Source: an uncultured Bacteroidales bacterium (lineage in GTDB: Bacteria; Bacteroidota; Bacteroidia; Bacteroidales; Paludibacteraceae). Taken from it: 64,000 bases of DNA. Numbering within the stretch: the first letter of the stretch is position 1; each line of letters starts with the position of its first letter. The notes below the pieces were generated by a model, which was not told where the DNA came from, made no database searches, and saw only the letters and a program-made list of their open reading frames with translations. Position numbers and translations under genes: made by a program. The DNA is taken from the NCBI GenBank assembly GCA_946626605.1, contig CAMOUL010000002.1, forward strand, positions 124,001 through 188,000, given 5' to 3'. Shown here piece by piece: positions 25,863 to 34,004 of this stretch.

Positions 25863-25894
25863 CAAAGTTACAAAAAAATAATGAAATACGCAAA
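25863..25894 (-). promoter_or_regulatory. Bacteroidota-type promoter of prmC-recX
   Basis: Minus strand TTTG ... TAACTTTG over 32 bp, with the -7 element 5 bp before the prmC ATG. The transcript would be leaderless or nearly so. Confidence 0.75.
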
Positions 25895-25902
25895 TTTTGC
25901 TT

Positions 25903-26991
25903 ATGAATTACGAACAATATATAGCTCGATGCATTGAAATTGCCCGTCGCGGGGAGTATTATGTGGCGCCGAATCCGATGGTGGGAGCGGTGCTGGTAGG
26001 GGAGCCTAACCCCGACCCTTCTCTTAAAGGAAGGGAGGTCATTTTGGCAGAGGGATGGCATGAGCGGTTTGGCGAAGGGCACGCGGAGGTGAATTGTTTT
26101 AAGAGCCTCGAGAAATCGAAATATCGCGATATCGATTTATCGAAATGTACGTTGTTTGTTAGTCTGGAGCCGTGCAGCCATTACGGGAAGACGCCGCCTT
26201 GCGCGAAGTTGATTATCGAGAAGGGTGTCGGTAGAGTTGTTGTCGGGATGTTAGACCCGAACCCGTTGGTTGCCGGAAGAGGCGTGAAGATGCTTCGTGA
26301 GGCAGGTGTAGAGGTGGTGGTCGGAGTACTGGAGAAAGAGTGTCGGGAGCTGAATAAACGGTTTCTGATGCTGCACGAGCATCATCGTCCGTACGTGGTT
26401 CTTAAATGGGCGCAGACGGGGGACGGGTTTATTGACCGCCTTCGGCTGACAGACCGCTTCGCTGACAGACCGATTCACCTGAATGGGGCGCTCGCAATCT
26501 CGACGGAGCGGACGAAGGCGATAGTGCATCGGATGCGGGCGGAAAATATGGCGATCATGGTGGGGACGAATACAGTGATTATGGATAACCCGCGGCTGAT
26601 GACGACTCATTGGGAGGGTCGCAACCCGATACGCGTGACGGTCGATCGCCATGGACGGATACCGATGGAATCGAAGATTTTTGAGCGGAAGGAGAGTGAT
26701 TATACAGGAATCGACCCGGTGATTGTTTATCGGGAACGGACCGACTGGGAGTATATATTAGAGGATCTCGCGGGAAGGGGTATTCACTCGATTATGGTCG
26801 AAGGCGGTACGACGTTGTTGAACCATATTATTGAGACGGGTCTCTGGGACGAGATGCATATCGAGGTGGCACCGGAGATCACGATCGGCGAAGGAGTAGC
26901 GGCACCAAGTGTCAATCTGTCCGATTTCAACGGAGATTTGGAGACCGTGGATGGTCACCAACTATATACTATTTATCGTGAATCACTCTGA
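25903..26991 (+). CDS. ribD: Bifunctional riboflavin biosynthesis protein RibD
   Basis: A 362-aa bifunctional deaminase/reductase of riboflavin synthesis. The deaminase zinc site is complete (GHAEV and the EPCSHYGKTPPC motif) and the reductase half begins near RPYVVLKWAQTGDGF. The ATG at 25903 (MNYEQYIARCIEIARRG) is preferred to the TTG two codons earlier. Three loops look extended by repeat-derived DNA: EPNPDPSLKGREV, EKSKYRDIDLSK and DRLRLTDRFADRPIH. The second lies between HAEV and the EPCSH motif. The gene is divergent from prmC and has no riboflavin neighbours or FMN riboswitch here. Confidence 0.93.
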   Translation: MNYEQYIARCIEIARRGEYYVAPNPMVGAVLVGEPNPDPSLKGREVILAEGWHERFGEGHAEVNCFKSLEKSKYRDIDLSKCTLFVSLEPCSHYGKTPPCAKLIIEKGVGRVVVGMLDPNPLVAGRGVKMLREAGVEVVVGVLEKECRELNKRFLMLHEHHRPYVVLKWAQTGDGFIDRLRLTDRFADRPIHLNGALAISTERTKAIVHRMRAENMAIMVGTNTVIMDNPRLMTTHWEGRNPIRVTVDRHGRIPMESKIFERKESDYTGIDPVIVYRERTDWEYILEDLAGRGIHSIMVEGGTTLLNHIIETGLWDEMHIEVAPEITIGEGVAAPSVNLSDFNGDLETVDGHQLYTIYRESL

Positions 26992-27001
26992 TTACCGGGA
27001 G

Positions 27002-28303
27002 TCACTCTAACCAGTAGATGTCCTTATCGGTAATCAGCACCCATACTCCTCCCGGAATCTTCGTGAAGATGAGCGGTTGTTCGTCCTCTTGGAGAGTTGG
27101 TTTCCTTCCCGGGAGCGTCTCAAAGGTGATGGTCTCACCATTGAGAGGATCGATATAAGCGGGTTGGGGGGAACGCAGCGGGAGAGCCATCTCCACGAGT
27201 GTTCGTTTCATGCTGACGATCGCGCTATCGGGAGCGGCTTTTCTCCGTCCGGCAGCAATCTGCAAGAGCGGCGTCATCTCGCGGATGGTCTTCGGTGCAG
27301 GACTTTGTGCGATACTTTGCTGGGCAAACGCATTGAGGACGGACTCCTGCATCAGGCGGATGGTATCTACAGCCTGGCTTCGCAGCTCCAGACGTGCGCA
27401 CCGACCGAGAAGTGAACCGTCCATCTTTCCGGAAATATCTTTTCCTTTGCGATAATCGCTTATCTGCGCAGCGAGGAGTCGGTGTTCTTTCTCCAGATCG
27501 CTGTATAGCTGCTCGTACACGTGTTCCTGCTCATGTAGAAAATTTGACGCCCACTTGCTGTAGTCCCATATAGCTATATCGTTTTGCAAAAAATCCGTGT
27601 AGGTCAGTCCGTCCAGACGGTAGAGCGCGATAGGTTCCTTGCGAAAACGGGGCGAGTAGGAAGGGATAGCTTGGAGCGACAGAGCCGTCCGATAGGCGGC
27701 GATGTCGGTGTCGAGACTGTCGGCAGCGAGCCGCAAAGCCTGCAAGAGGAGCCGCTCTTCGGGCTGGAGATGGAGATGGGCACTTTTCTCGCGTGTGTAG
27801 CGGTCGAGAAACTGTCGGAAGAGCGTCTGACACCGGTTATAGCGTTCGGACATCCGGATGAAAGAGAAATGGATGGAGTCACAGGCTACTTGTCGGTGTT
27901 TGATATCCTCCAACCGCGGACGGATAAACTGCTCCAAGGCCGCGTATTCGATGCGTTTCTGCCCATTAGCGAGTTCGGCATACTGCCATCCCGGAAGCTT
28001 CTGATCCAGGGCAAAATGTAGGCAGTTTCCGTAGAAGAGTTTCGATTGATAGAGCAGGGTGCTCAGCTCTAAATAGTGGTGCAGCGGGTCCCGTGAGGGG
28101 ATGAGGCCGTAGCAGAGATTACCCAGATGGTAGTAGATACTGGCATATTCCGGATGCCAGTATTGGTAGTCCATGAGCAGGTATATCGCTTCGTAGGGGC
28201 TCATCTCCTGTGCTTGTTCCAGCACCACGCTGTATTTCTCCTGCGCCTTTGAGGAAAAGGCAAAGAGGAAACCGAAAATAATGATTATGACCGATTTTTT
28301 CAT
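27002..28303 (-). CDS. Secreted TPR-like protein paired with the OmpA-family protein
   Basis: A 433-aa protein with a signal peptide (cleavage near SSKAQ). The chain is almost entirely helical. The first 120 residues look TPR-like (AIYLLMDYQYWHPEYASIYYHLGNLCY), followed by a long helical middle with many Q/R/L residues and a small C-terminal beta segment (GGVWVLITDKDIYWLE). I do not recognise a named family. It is the second gene of an operon, 12 bp after the propeller-CRD-OmpA protein, so the two products probably act together at the outer membrane. Confidence 0.65.
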   Translation of the reverse strand: MKKSVIIIIFGFLFAFSSKAQEKYSVVLEQAQEMSPYEAIYLLMDYQYWHPEYASIYYHLGNLCYGLIPSRDPLHHYLELSTLLYQSKLFYGNCLHFALDQKLPGWQYAELANGQKRIEYAALEQFIRPRLEDIKHRQVACDSIHFSFIRMSERYNRCQTLFRQFLDRYTREKSAHLHLQPEERLLLQALRLAADSLDTDIAAYRTALSLQAIPSYSPRFRKEPIALYRLDGLTYTDFLQNDIAIWDYSKWASNFLHEQEHVYEQLYSDLEKEHRLLAAQISDYRKGKDISGKMDGSLLGRCARLELRSQAVDTIRLMQESVLNAFAQQSIAQSPAPKTIREMTPLLQIAAGRRKAAPDSAIVSMKRTLVEMALPLRSPQPAYIDPLNGETITFETLPGRKPTLQEDEQPLIFTKIPGGVWVLITDKDIYWLE

Positions 28304-28315
28304 ATTATCCGTTAA

Positions 28316-29932
28316 TTAGAAATCCAACACTTTTATCTCTACTCGTCGGTTGATAGCGCGGTTCGCTTCGCTGTCGTTCGCTACCAGGGGTTTGCGTTTT
28401 CCGTATCCCACGGCTTCCATCCTCGAGGGGTCCACACCTCGCTCGATGAGCCAGGTCTGTACTGCTTTGCCGCGTAAGGAAGAGAGGCGGTCGTTGTACT
28501 GGTCGGAGCCTTGGCCGTCGGTGTGGGCGGAGAGTTCGATTCGAAGAGAGGGGTTGAGGAAGAGCAGTTGTGCCAGAGACTCCAGCTCGTCGTTGGAGCT
28601 CTCGGTTAGTTCGTAGGAGTTATACTCAAACTGAATATTGCGAAGTTGGAGCACCAGATCCTTGGTGAGCGGCGTGAGGCGGGCGTAGAGGGTTCGTTCG
28701 CGCTGGTCATCGCCCGTATTAAACAAGGTGTCGTAGAATAAGAATCCCGGAGCAGAGAGTTGCAGGGTTAGTTCCTGATTGATACGCAGGGCAGTATCCC
28801 GGCGTGTCGGTTGGCCGTCCAGGCGCATGGATACGTCTGCGAGAGGTTCTCCGGTGACGGCGTGGGTGGGAACAAAATGATGGAGGCTCTTCTTGGGGTG
28901 CAGCGGGATGTCGAGTTCGGTCTCGGTGAAGACCATCGGCCTCGCGGTATTGACCTCCAGGATGGTATCTTTGTAGTTGTCGTGCTTCAAGGGAAGCGTG
29001 TGTCTCTTGCCTAAAGCAAGGATCTCCCGTCGCGTGTTGATGATCTCCTGTGTCTCGCTGTCGTAGGTGTTGAGGGTCAGGGTTAGTTGGTCCTCGAGGG
29101 CTATCTCGCCGAAGGAGCGCTCCTGGCGAGAATCGAGGTGGTAGGTGCTGATGTCGATATAATGGTAGGAGTACCCTTTCGCCATGAGGGCCAAGCGGTA
29201 GTGTTTGTTGCGTTGGAGCGCCACTCTCCATCGTCCGGTCATGGGGTGGACGGCAGCGGTCTGGAGGAGCTGGCCGTCGGTAGCATCGTACACCAGTACT
29301 TGGCCTGAAGCGAGGGGTCTGCCGCTTTTCTTAATGACGATATTCCCGCTTGCTGCGATGATCGGCTGCGGTTGGGGCGTCGTCTCTACGGCTTGCGGGA
29401 GGGTCCAGTTATGGCTATCCACCATGGTTGCGACGAAGGGTTTCCAAGGTCCGTTGTTCTTCTTGGTCTGCTCGCGGCGCAGGAAAACGAGGGTGGAGTT
29501 ATCCTCGAGAATCTGCGGATGTATATCTGCAGTAGTGCTGATAATCAGCGGCGAGGCTTCGCTCCATTCTCCGTTTCTGTTCCAAGCCCGCCATATCTGG
29601 CTGGAGGAGCCGTCCGGAGAGGAGGTGACGTAGAAGAGCATGCGCTCGTCACTACTGATCGACGGCCATGACTCGTCGTTCCCGGTACTGAGGGCGTTGA
29701 TCCGTTGCGGTTCGCTCCACCGCCATCCGTCGGCGTGCATCTCGTACAGATCGTAACTCATCTCCGCGGACTGTTTGGCGGCAAAGAAGATCGTGAGCGA
29801 GTCCCAGCTCATTACGGAATGTTGCACGCTCCATCCGCGGCTCTCGAGCATGCGGACCTGGGGCAACTTGACCTGACCGAAAGCCATGATGCTAATCGGT
29901 AAAAAGAGAAAAAAATAGATATATCGTCTCAT
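28316..29932 (-). CDS. Propeller-CRD-OmpA family protein (PorE-like)
   Basis: A 538-aa protein. The ATG at 29932 is chosen because the earlier part of the frame lies in the promoter and this start opens a signal peptide (cleavage near MAFGQ). Residues about 40-180 resemble PD40/WD40-like propeller blades (SWPSISSDERMLFYVTSS, ADIHPQILEDNSTLVFLR), about 200-270 a carboxypeptidase-regulatory-like fold, and 430-538 an OmpA peptidoglycan-binding domain (IELSAHTDGQGSDQYNDRLS, GYGKRKPLVAND). P. gingivalis PorE of the T9SS combines TPR, propeller, CRD and OmpA; here the TPR-like part is in the next gene. Confidence 0.75.
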   Translation of the reverse strand: MRRYIYFFLFLPISIMAFGQVKLPQVRMLESRGWSVQHSVMSWDSLTIFFAAKQSAEMSYDLYEMHADGWRWSEPQRINALSTGNDESWPSISSDERMLFYVTSSPDGSSSQIWRAWNRNGEWSEASPLIISTTADIHPQILEDNSTLVFLRREQTKKNNGPWKPFVATMVDSHNWTLPQAVETTPQPQPIIAASGNIVIKKSGRPLASGQVLVYDATDGQLLQTAAVHPMTGRWRVALQRNKHYRLALMAKGYSYHYIDISTYHLDSRQERSFGEIALEDQLTLTLNTYDSETQEIINTRREILALGKRHTLPLKHDNYKDTILEVNTARPMVFTETELDIPLHPKKSLHHFVPTHAVTGEPLADVSMRLDGQPTRRDTALRINQELTLQLSAPGFLFYDTLFNTGDDQRERTLYARLTPLTKDLVLQLRNIQFEYNSYELTESSNDELESLAQLLFLNPSLRIELSAHTDGQGSDQYNDRLSSLRGKAVQTWLIERGVDPSRMEAVGYGKRKPLVANDSEANRAINRRVEIKVLDF

Positions 29933-29940
29933 AGCGAGTG

Positions 29941-29972
29941 CAAAAGTACAAAAAAAATGGCAAATATACAAA
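29941..29972 (-). promoter_or_regulatory. Bacteroidota-type promoter of the PorE-like operon
   Basis: Minus strand TTTG ... TACTTTTG over 32 bp, ending 8 bp before the ATG at 29932. Confidence 0.75.
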
Positions 29973-29987
29973 AAAAGTAACAAATTT

Positions 29988-30019
29988 TTTGGTCAATTCA
30001 AAAAAAAGCAGTACTTTTG
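29988..30019 (+). promoter_or_regulatory. Bacteroidota-type promoter of rpsO
   Basis: TTTG, A8-GCAG spacer, TACTTTTG, 32 bp. It is close to identical with the promoters of rpsL and of tRNA-Leu/rpsU. Confidence 0.85.
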
Positions 30020-30160
30020 CAGCCGCTTTTGTGAGAAAGCGTAATAAATGTGGCGAAGTTTTGATACAAGTATGATGCTTTAGCCACCATTGTTTAACTC
30101 TCATTTACCGGGTGGCTCGTAAATGACCAAATGGTAAATGACCAAATCGTAAATGCTTTT
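30020..30160 (+). other. rpsO leader with stem-loop and repeated upstream ATGs
   Basis: A leader of about 140 nt. AGCCACC (30082-30088) pairs with GGTGGCT (30111-30117). A 15-bp word (ATGACCAAATGGTAA and a variant) is repeated at 30120-30154 and contributes upstream ATGs, one forming a five-codon ORF and one in frame with rpsO. Autoregulation by S15 through such a leader is plausible but not shown. Confidence 0.5.
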
Positions 30161-30430
30161 ATGTATTTAACTTCTGAGAAGAAAGCAGAGTTGTTCGCAA
30201 AGTACGGCAACGACGCAAAAAACACCGGTTCTGCTGAGAGCCAGATCGCATTGTTCACCTTCCGTATCAACCACCTGACCGAGCACCTGAAGGAAAACCG
30301 CAAGGACTTCGGTACAGAGCGCGCGCTGACCGCTTTGGTAGGAAAGCGTCGTCGTATGTTGGATTACCTGAAGGGCAAAGACATCGAGCGTTACCGTGCG
30401 ATCATCAAAGAACTCGGTATCCGTAAGTAA
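30161..30430 (+). CDS. rpsO: 30S ribosomal protein S15
   Basis: An 89-aa S15 that binds 16S rRNA early in 30S assembly. The start at 30161 (MYLTSEKKAELFAKYG) gives the standard 89 residues; an in-frame ATG ten codons earlier comes from a tandem repeat in the leader and is rejected. LTEHLKENRKDFGTERAL and GKRRRMLDYLKGKDIERY are the conserved core. It is monocistronic, with hflX starting from its own promoter downstream. Confidence 0.97.
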   Translation: MYLTSEKKAELFAKYGNDAKNTGSAESQIALFTFRINHLTEHLKENRKDFGTERALTALVGKRRRMLDYLKGKDIERYRAIIKELGIRK

Positions 30431-30465
30431 TTTTGCGGAATTTTTTGAGAAAAGAATGGCATACA

Positions 30466-30497
30466 CTTGCGTATGTCATTTTTTTTTACTACCTTTG
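30466..30497 (+). promoter_or_regulatory. Bacteroidota-type promoter of hflX
   Basis: CTTG ... TACCTTTG over 32 bp, ending 14 bp before the chosen ATG at 30512. Confidence 0.8.
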
Positions 30498-30511
30498 CAC
30501 TCGAATTAATT

Positions 30512-31747
30512 ATGATTGAGATTAAACCATATATAGAGCATGCCGTTTTGGTTGGATTGATTACACCCAACCAACCGGAAGATCGCACCAAGGAGTACTT
30601 GGATGAGTTGGCGTTTCTGGCCGATACGCACGGCATTGTGCCGGTAAAGCGGTTCACGCAACGCCTCGACCAACCCAATACCGCCACCTATGTCGGCGAA
30701 GGAAAGTTAGAAGAGATAGACCAATATATCGCTGAGCATCATCCTATAGATGTGGTGATCTTCGATGACGAACTCTCGCCGCGGCAGATACGCAACATAG
30801 AGAAAGCGCTGAATCACAAGGGCAAGCCGGACGTACGCGTGATAGACCGCACGATATTGATCTTGGAGATCTTCCTGCAGCGTGCGCAGACGAGTTACGC
30901 GAAGACGCAGGTGGAGATGGCGCATCTGCAATATATGCTTCCCCGCTTGACGAGGATGTGGAGCCACCTGGACCGTCAGCGCGGTGGTGGCGGCACGAAT
31001 CGTGGTATGGGTGAGACGCAGATAGAGGCGGACAAGCGCGTCATCGGGCAGCGTATCGCGTTGTTGCGCGAGCAGCTGAAGACCATCGACAAGCAGATGG
31101 CGACCCAGCGTCAGCACCGAGGAAAGATGGTTCGCGTGGCGTTAGTGGGGTACACGAACGTGGGTAAGAGCACGCTGATGAACCTGCTGAGTAAGAGTGA
31201 GGTCTTCGCGGAGAATAAACTCTTTGCGACGCTCGACACGACGGTGCGGAAGGTGACGATCGAGAACCTGCCGTTCCTGCTGAGCGACACGGTAGGGTTC
31301 ATCCGCAAGCTGCCGCACCACTTGGTGGAGTCCTTCAAATCAACCTTGGACGAAGTGCGGGAAGCAGACCTCCTCATCCATGTAGTAGATATATCCCATC
31401 CGAATTTCGAGGAGCAGTACGAGGTGGTGGAGCAGACGATCAGGGAGATAACGGCTCAGCGGGAAATACCGACGATTGTGGTGTTTAACAAGATCGATAA
31501 CTTCTCGTACGTTCCAAAAGAGGAGGACGACCTGACGCCGATGCAAAGGGAGAACTACTCGTTGGCGGATTTGCAGAAGACCTGGATGGCGCGGCTGGGC
31601 GAGGACGCGATCTTCATCTCCGCGCGCAACAAAGAGAATATCGACGCGCTGCGTGCGTTGCTGTACGACCGTATCAAGGCGATTCACGTGAAGCGGTATC
31701 CGTATAACGATTTTCTTTTCCAGAACTACGAAGAGACAGATAATTAA
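30512..31747 (+). CDS. hflX: GTPase HflX
   Basis: A 411-aa ribosome-associated GTPase that splits or rescues stalled ribosomes. The start at 30512 (MIEIKPYIEHAVLVGL) is used because the frame upstream is promoter. The N-terminal HflX domain (YVGEGKLEEI, DDELSPRQIRNIE), the glycine-rich GGGGTNRGMGETQIE linker, Walker A GYTNVGKST (about 212-220), G3 DTVGF and G4 NKID are all visible. It reads 31 bp into the phosphoglucomutase gene with no terminator, so the two are likely co-transcribed. Confidence 0.95.
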   Translation: MIEIKPYIEHAVLVGLITPNQPEDRTKEYLDELAFLADTHGIVPVKRFTQRLDQPNTATYVGEGKLEEIDQYIAEHHPIDVVIFDDELSPRQIRNIEKALNHKGKPDVRVIDRTILILEIFLQRAQTSYAKTQVEMAHLQYMLPRLTRMWSHLDRQRGGGGTNRGMGETQIEADKRVIGQRIALLREQLKTIDKQMATQRQHRGKMVRVALVGYTNVGKSTLMNLLSKSEVFAENKLFATLDTTVRKVTIENLPFLLSDTVGFIRKLPHHLVESFKSTLDEVREADLLIHVVDISHPNFEEQYEVVEQTIREITAQREIPTIVVFNKIDNFSYVPKEEDDLTPMQRENYSLADLQKTWMARLGEDAIFISARNKENIDALRALLYDRIKAIHVKRYPYNDFLFQNYEETDN

Positions 31748-31778
31748 CAATATAGTTTAACTTTAAAATTGTACCATT

Positions 31779-33566
31779 ATGAATGAAGAATTGAAACAAG
31801 TAATGGCCGTAGCCGAGGCTTGGACGAAAGAGCCGTTTGACGCTGAAACCCGCGCACAAGTGAAGGCGATGATGGAGGCAGAGGACAAGACCGAACTCAT
31901 CGATGCTTTCTATCGCACCCTCGAGTTCGGTACGGGCGGTCTGCGCGGTATCATGGGTCCGGGTACGAACCGCATGAACAAGTACATCGTTGCGATGGCA
32001 ACGCAGGGTTACGCTAATTACATGCTGAAAGTACAGAAAGAAGGCGGTTTTGAGCACGTGCAGGACGGTCGTGTAGCGGTTGTCGTTGGTCACGACTGCC
32101 GTAATAACGGTCGGCTCTTTGCGGAGACGGTAGCCAATATCTTCTCTGCGAACGGCATCAAGGTGTATCTCTTTGAGAGCCTGCGTCCGACGCCGGAGGT
32201 GAGCTTCGCTATCCGGCATCTGAAATGTCAGGGCGGTGTGAACGTGACGGCTTCTCATAACCCCAAAGAGTACAACGGCTACAAGGCCTACTGGGAGGAC
32301 GGCTCGCAGGTACTGCAGCCGCATGACCAGGGTATCATCGACGAGGTGAACAAAGTGACCCTCGCGGATGTCAAATGGGAGGCGAACAAGGACCTCATCG
32401 AGATCATCGGAGGCGAGATGGACTACGACTACATGATGGCGGTCAAGTCCGTCATGATCGATCAGGAGAGTATCCTTCGTCAGAAAGATCTGAATATCGT
32501 CTATACTCCGATGCACGGAGCCGGTCGTCAGATCGTACCGATGTGTCTGCGCAGCTGGGGCTTCCAGAATATCCACGTGGTGCCGGAACAGATGGTGATC
32601 GACGGTAACTTCCCGACGGTCGTTTCCCCGAACCCCGAGAACGCTGAGGCGATGACCTTAGGTATGAAACTCGGTACGAAGTTGGGCGCTGACCTGGTGA
32701 TCGCTTCCGACCCGGATGCAGACCGTATCGCTATCGTCTGCCGCAACGACAAGGGCGAGTGGGTCATCATCAACGGTAACCAGACCAACATCATGTTCCA
32801 CTACTACATCATCAACAACATGAAGCGGCTGGGTAAGTTCCGCGACGACATGTATATCGTCAAGACCATCGTGACCTCGGAGCTCATCCGTAAGATCGCG
32901 GATGCTCAAGGCGTGACGCTGACGGATGAGTACACGGGCTTCAAGTGGATCGCCAACCGTATCCGTATGTGGGAAGGCAAGCGCAAGTATATCGGTGGCG
33001 GCGAGGAGAGTTTCGGCTTCCTGCCGTACGACGCTGTCCGTGATAAATGTTCGCCTTCGGCTATCTGCTTGATCTGCGAGATCGCCGCGTACGCGAAGGA
33101 CAACGGCATGACGCTGTACGACTATCTGCTGAAGATCTACGCCGACTACGGCTTCCAACGCGAGACGACCATCAACGTCGTTCGCCCGGGTAAGACAGGT
33201 GCCGAGGAGATCCAGCAGATGATGAAGGACTACCGCGCTAACGCTCCGAAGGAGATAGCCGGCGAGAAGGTATGCCTCATCAAGGACTATAAGACCCTCG
33301 AGCAGTGCAAACTCGTCAACGGCGAGTGGGTAAAAGAGAAATTCGAAATGCCGTTGAACGCAACTTCTAACGTGCTCCAGTACTTCACCGAAGGCGGCTT
33401 GAAGGTCAGCGTACGTCCGTCGGGTACGGAGCCGAAGATCAAGTTCTATTTCGAGATTCCGGTCAAGACCGAGATCGGCAAACCGTTCACCGGTGCCGAC
33501 TACGAGCGCTGCACCGCCGAGGCGGAAGCCCGCGTTCCGGAGATCAAGAAGAGCCTGGGGCTCTAA
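31779..33566 (+). CDS. Phosphoglucomutase/phosphomannomutase (alpha-D-phosphohexomutase)
   Basis: A 595-aa alpha-D-phosphohexomutase interconverting hexose-1- and -6-phosphates. The phosphoserine loop TASHNPKEYNGYK (Ser159), metal loop DPDADR (about 310), sugar loop GGGEESFGF (about 406) and phosphate loop RPSGTEPK (about 546) are intact. It follows hflX by 31 bp and ends in a 14-bp stem terminator. Its last 24 codons, stop and terminator recur at 43348-43508 with ten synonymous and no amino-acid differences in the coding part, marking one edge of a 9.7 kb segment. Confidence 0.94.
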   Translation: MNEELKQVMAVAEAWTKEPFDAETRAQVKAMMEAEDKTELIDAFYRTLEFGTGGLRGIMGPGTNRMNKYIVAMATQGYANYMLKVQKEGGFEHVQDGRVAVVVGHDCRNNGRLFAETVANIFSANGIKVYLFESLRPTPEVSFAIRHLKCQGGVNVTASHNPKEYNGYKAYWEDGSQVLQPHDQGIIDEVNKVTLADVKWEANKDLIEIIGGEMDYDYMMAVKSVMIDQESILRQKDLNIVYTPMHGAGRQIVPMCLRSWGFQNIHVVPEQMVIDGNFPTVVSPNPENAEAMTLGMKLGTKLGADLVIASDPDADRIAIVCRNDKGEWVIINGNQTNIMFHYYIINNMKRLGKFRDDMYIVKTIVTSELIRKIADAQGVTLTDEYTGFKWIANRIRMWEGKRKYIGGGEESFGFLPYDAVRDKCSPSAICLICEIAAYAKDNGMTLYDYLLKIYADYGFQRETTINVVRPGKTGAEEIQQMMKDYRANAPKEIAGEKVCLIKDYKTLEQCKLVNGEWVKEKFEMPLNATSNVLQYFTEGGLKVSVRPSGTEPKIKFYFEIPVKTEIGKPFTGADYERCTAEAEARVPEIKKSLGL

Positions 33567-33652
33567 TCTCCCCTCTTGCATCCGCCAAGTTTGGCGGATA
33601 TAAAATAAGGTACGCGCGCCCGCGCGTACCTTATTTGTTTCCTTCCTTTCCC
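33492..33652 (+). repeat. Left direct repeat (phosphoglucomutase 3' end + terminator)
   Basis: 161 bp matching 43348-43508 without gaps. In the 75-bp coding part there are ten differences, all synonymous; in the 86-bp part after the stop there are two. Confidence 0.9.
33603..33641 (+). terminator. Terminator of the phosphoglucomutase gene
   Basis: A perfect 14-bp stem (ATAAGGTACGCGCG and its complement) with a minimal loop, followed by TTTGTTTCC. A second hairpin, CCGCCAAGTTTGGCGG, lies just upstream at 33582-33597. Confidence 0.85.
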
Positions 33653-33656
33653 GCTG

Positions 33657-33688
33657 CAAAGATACTGCTTTTTTCTGAAATATGCAAA
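33657..33688 (-). promoter_or_regulatory. Orphan Bacteroidota-type promoter
   Basis: Minus strand TTTG, spacer with AAAAAAGCAG, TATCTTTG, 32 bp. It points into the 3' end of the plus-strand phosphoglucomutase gene, so no minus-strand gene lies downstream. It is absent from the other copy of the repeat. Confidence 0.65.
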
Positions 33689-33760
33689 TTTTGTTCCCAT
33701 TTCTGGTGAAAGATCCGCTGCTGTATTATGTCCCCGACACGCGGCATAAACTGCGTATCA

Positions 33761-33791
33761 CAAAAACCGGCGAGGTCTCCCCCGCCGATTT
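33761..33791 (-). terminator. Relic terminator of a secreted-protein gene
   Basis: A minus-strand hairpin (ATCGGCG ... CGCCGGT, then a T run), homologous to the terminator at 43524-43556 downstream of the 2362-aa gene. Here the gene it served survives only as a tail fragment. Confidence 0.65.
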
Positions 33792-33844
33792 CCTTTGTTC
33801 CTTTCTCGTGCATTCTTGCGCGAGTATTCTTTCTTGGCACTTTC

Positions 33845-33994
33845 GCGGGATATTATTCCGCTTGACTGTGTCTTTTTCCGCGGAATTTTATTCCGCTTTT
33901 ATTTTCTTCTTTTTCCGGGCAATCCGATTGCCCGCCTTGTATGTCCGTTCCCGCGGAATTATATTCCGCCCGCCGCAAGCTGCATTGATGCAGC
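33845..33994. repeat. Cluster of five short hairpins
   Basis: Five small palindromes of 16-17 bp: 33845-33861 (imperfect), 33880-33896 (GCGGAAT-TTT-ATTCCGC), 33917-33933 (GGGCAAT-CCG-ATTGCCC), 33953-33969 (GCGGAAT-TAT-ATTCCGC) and 33979-33994 (GCTGCAT-TG-ATGCAGC). The last four have perfect 7-bp stems. No gene is supported between 33653 and 34004. Confidence 0.75.
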
Positions 33995-34004
33995 GTCATC
34001 CGCC

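Noticed and set aside
30131..30160. N-terminal extension of S15 from the upstream in-frame ATG
   Set aside because: The extra ten codons come from the 15-bp repeat, and the start at 30161 gives the standard 89-residue S15.
31674..32576. Minus-strand ORF opposite hflX and phosphoglucomutase
   Set aside because: It is a shadow of highly biased codons in the sense genes; no start signal and no recognisable protein.
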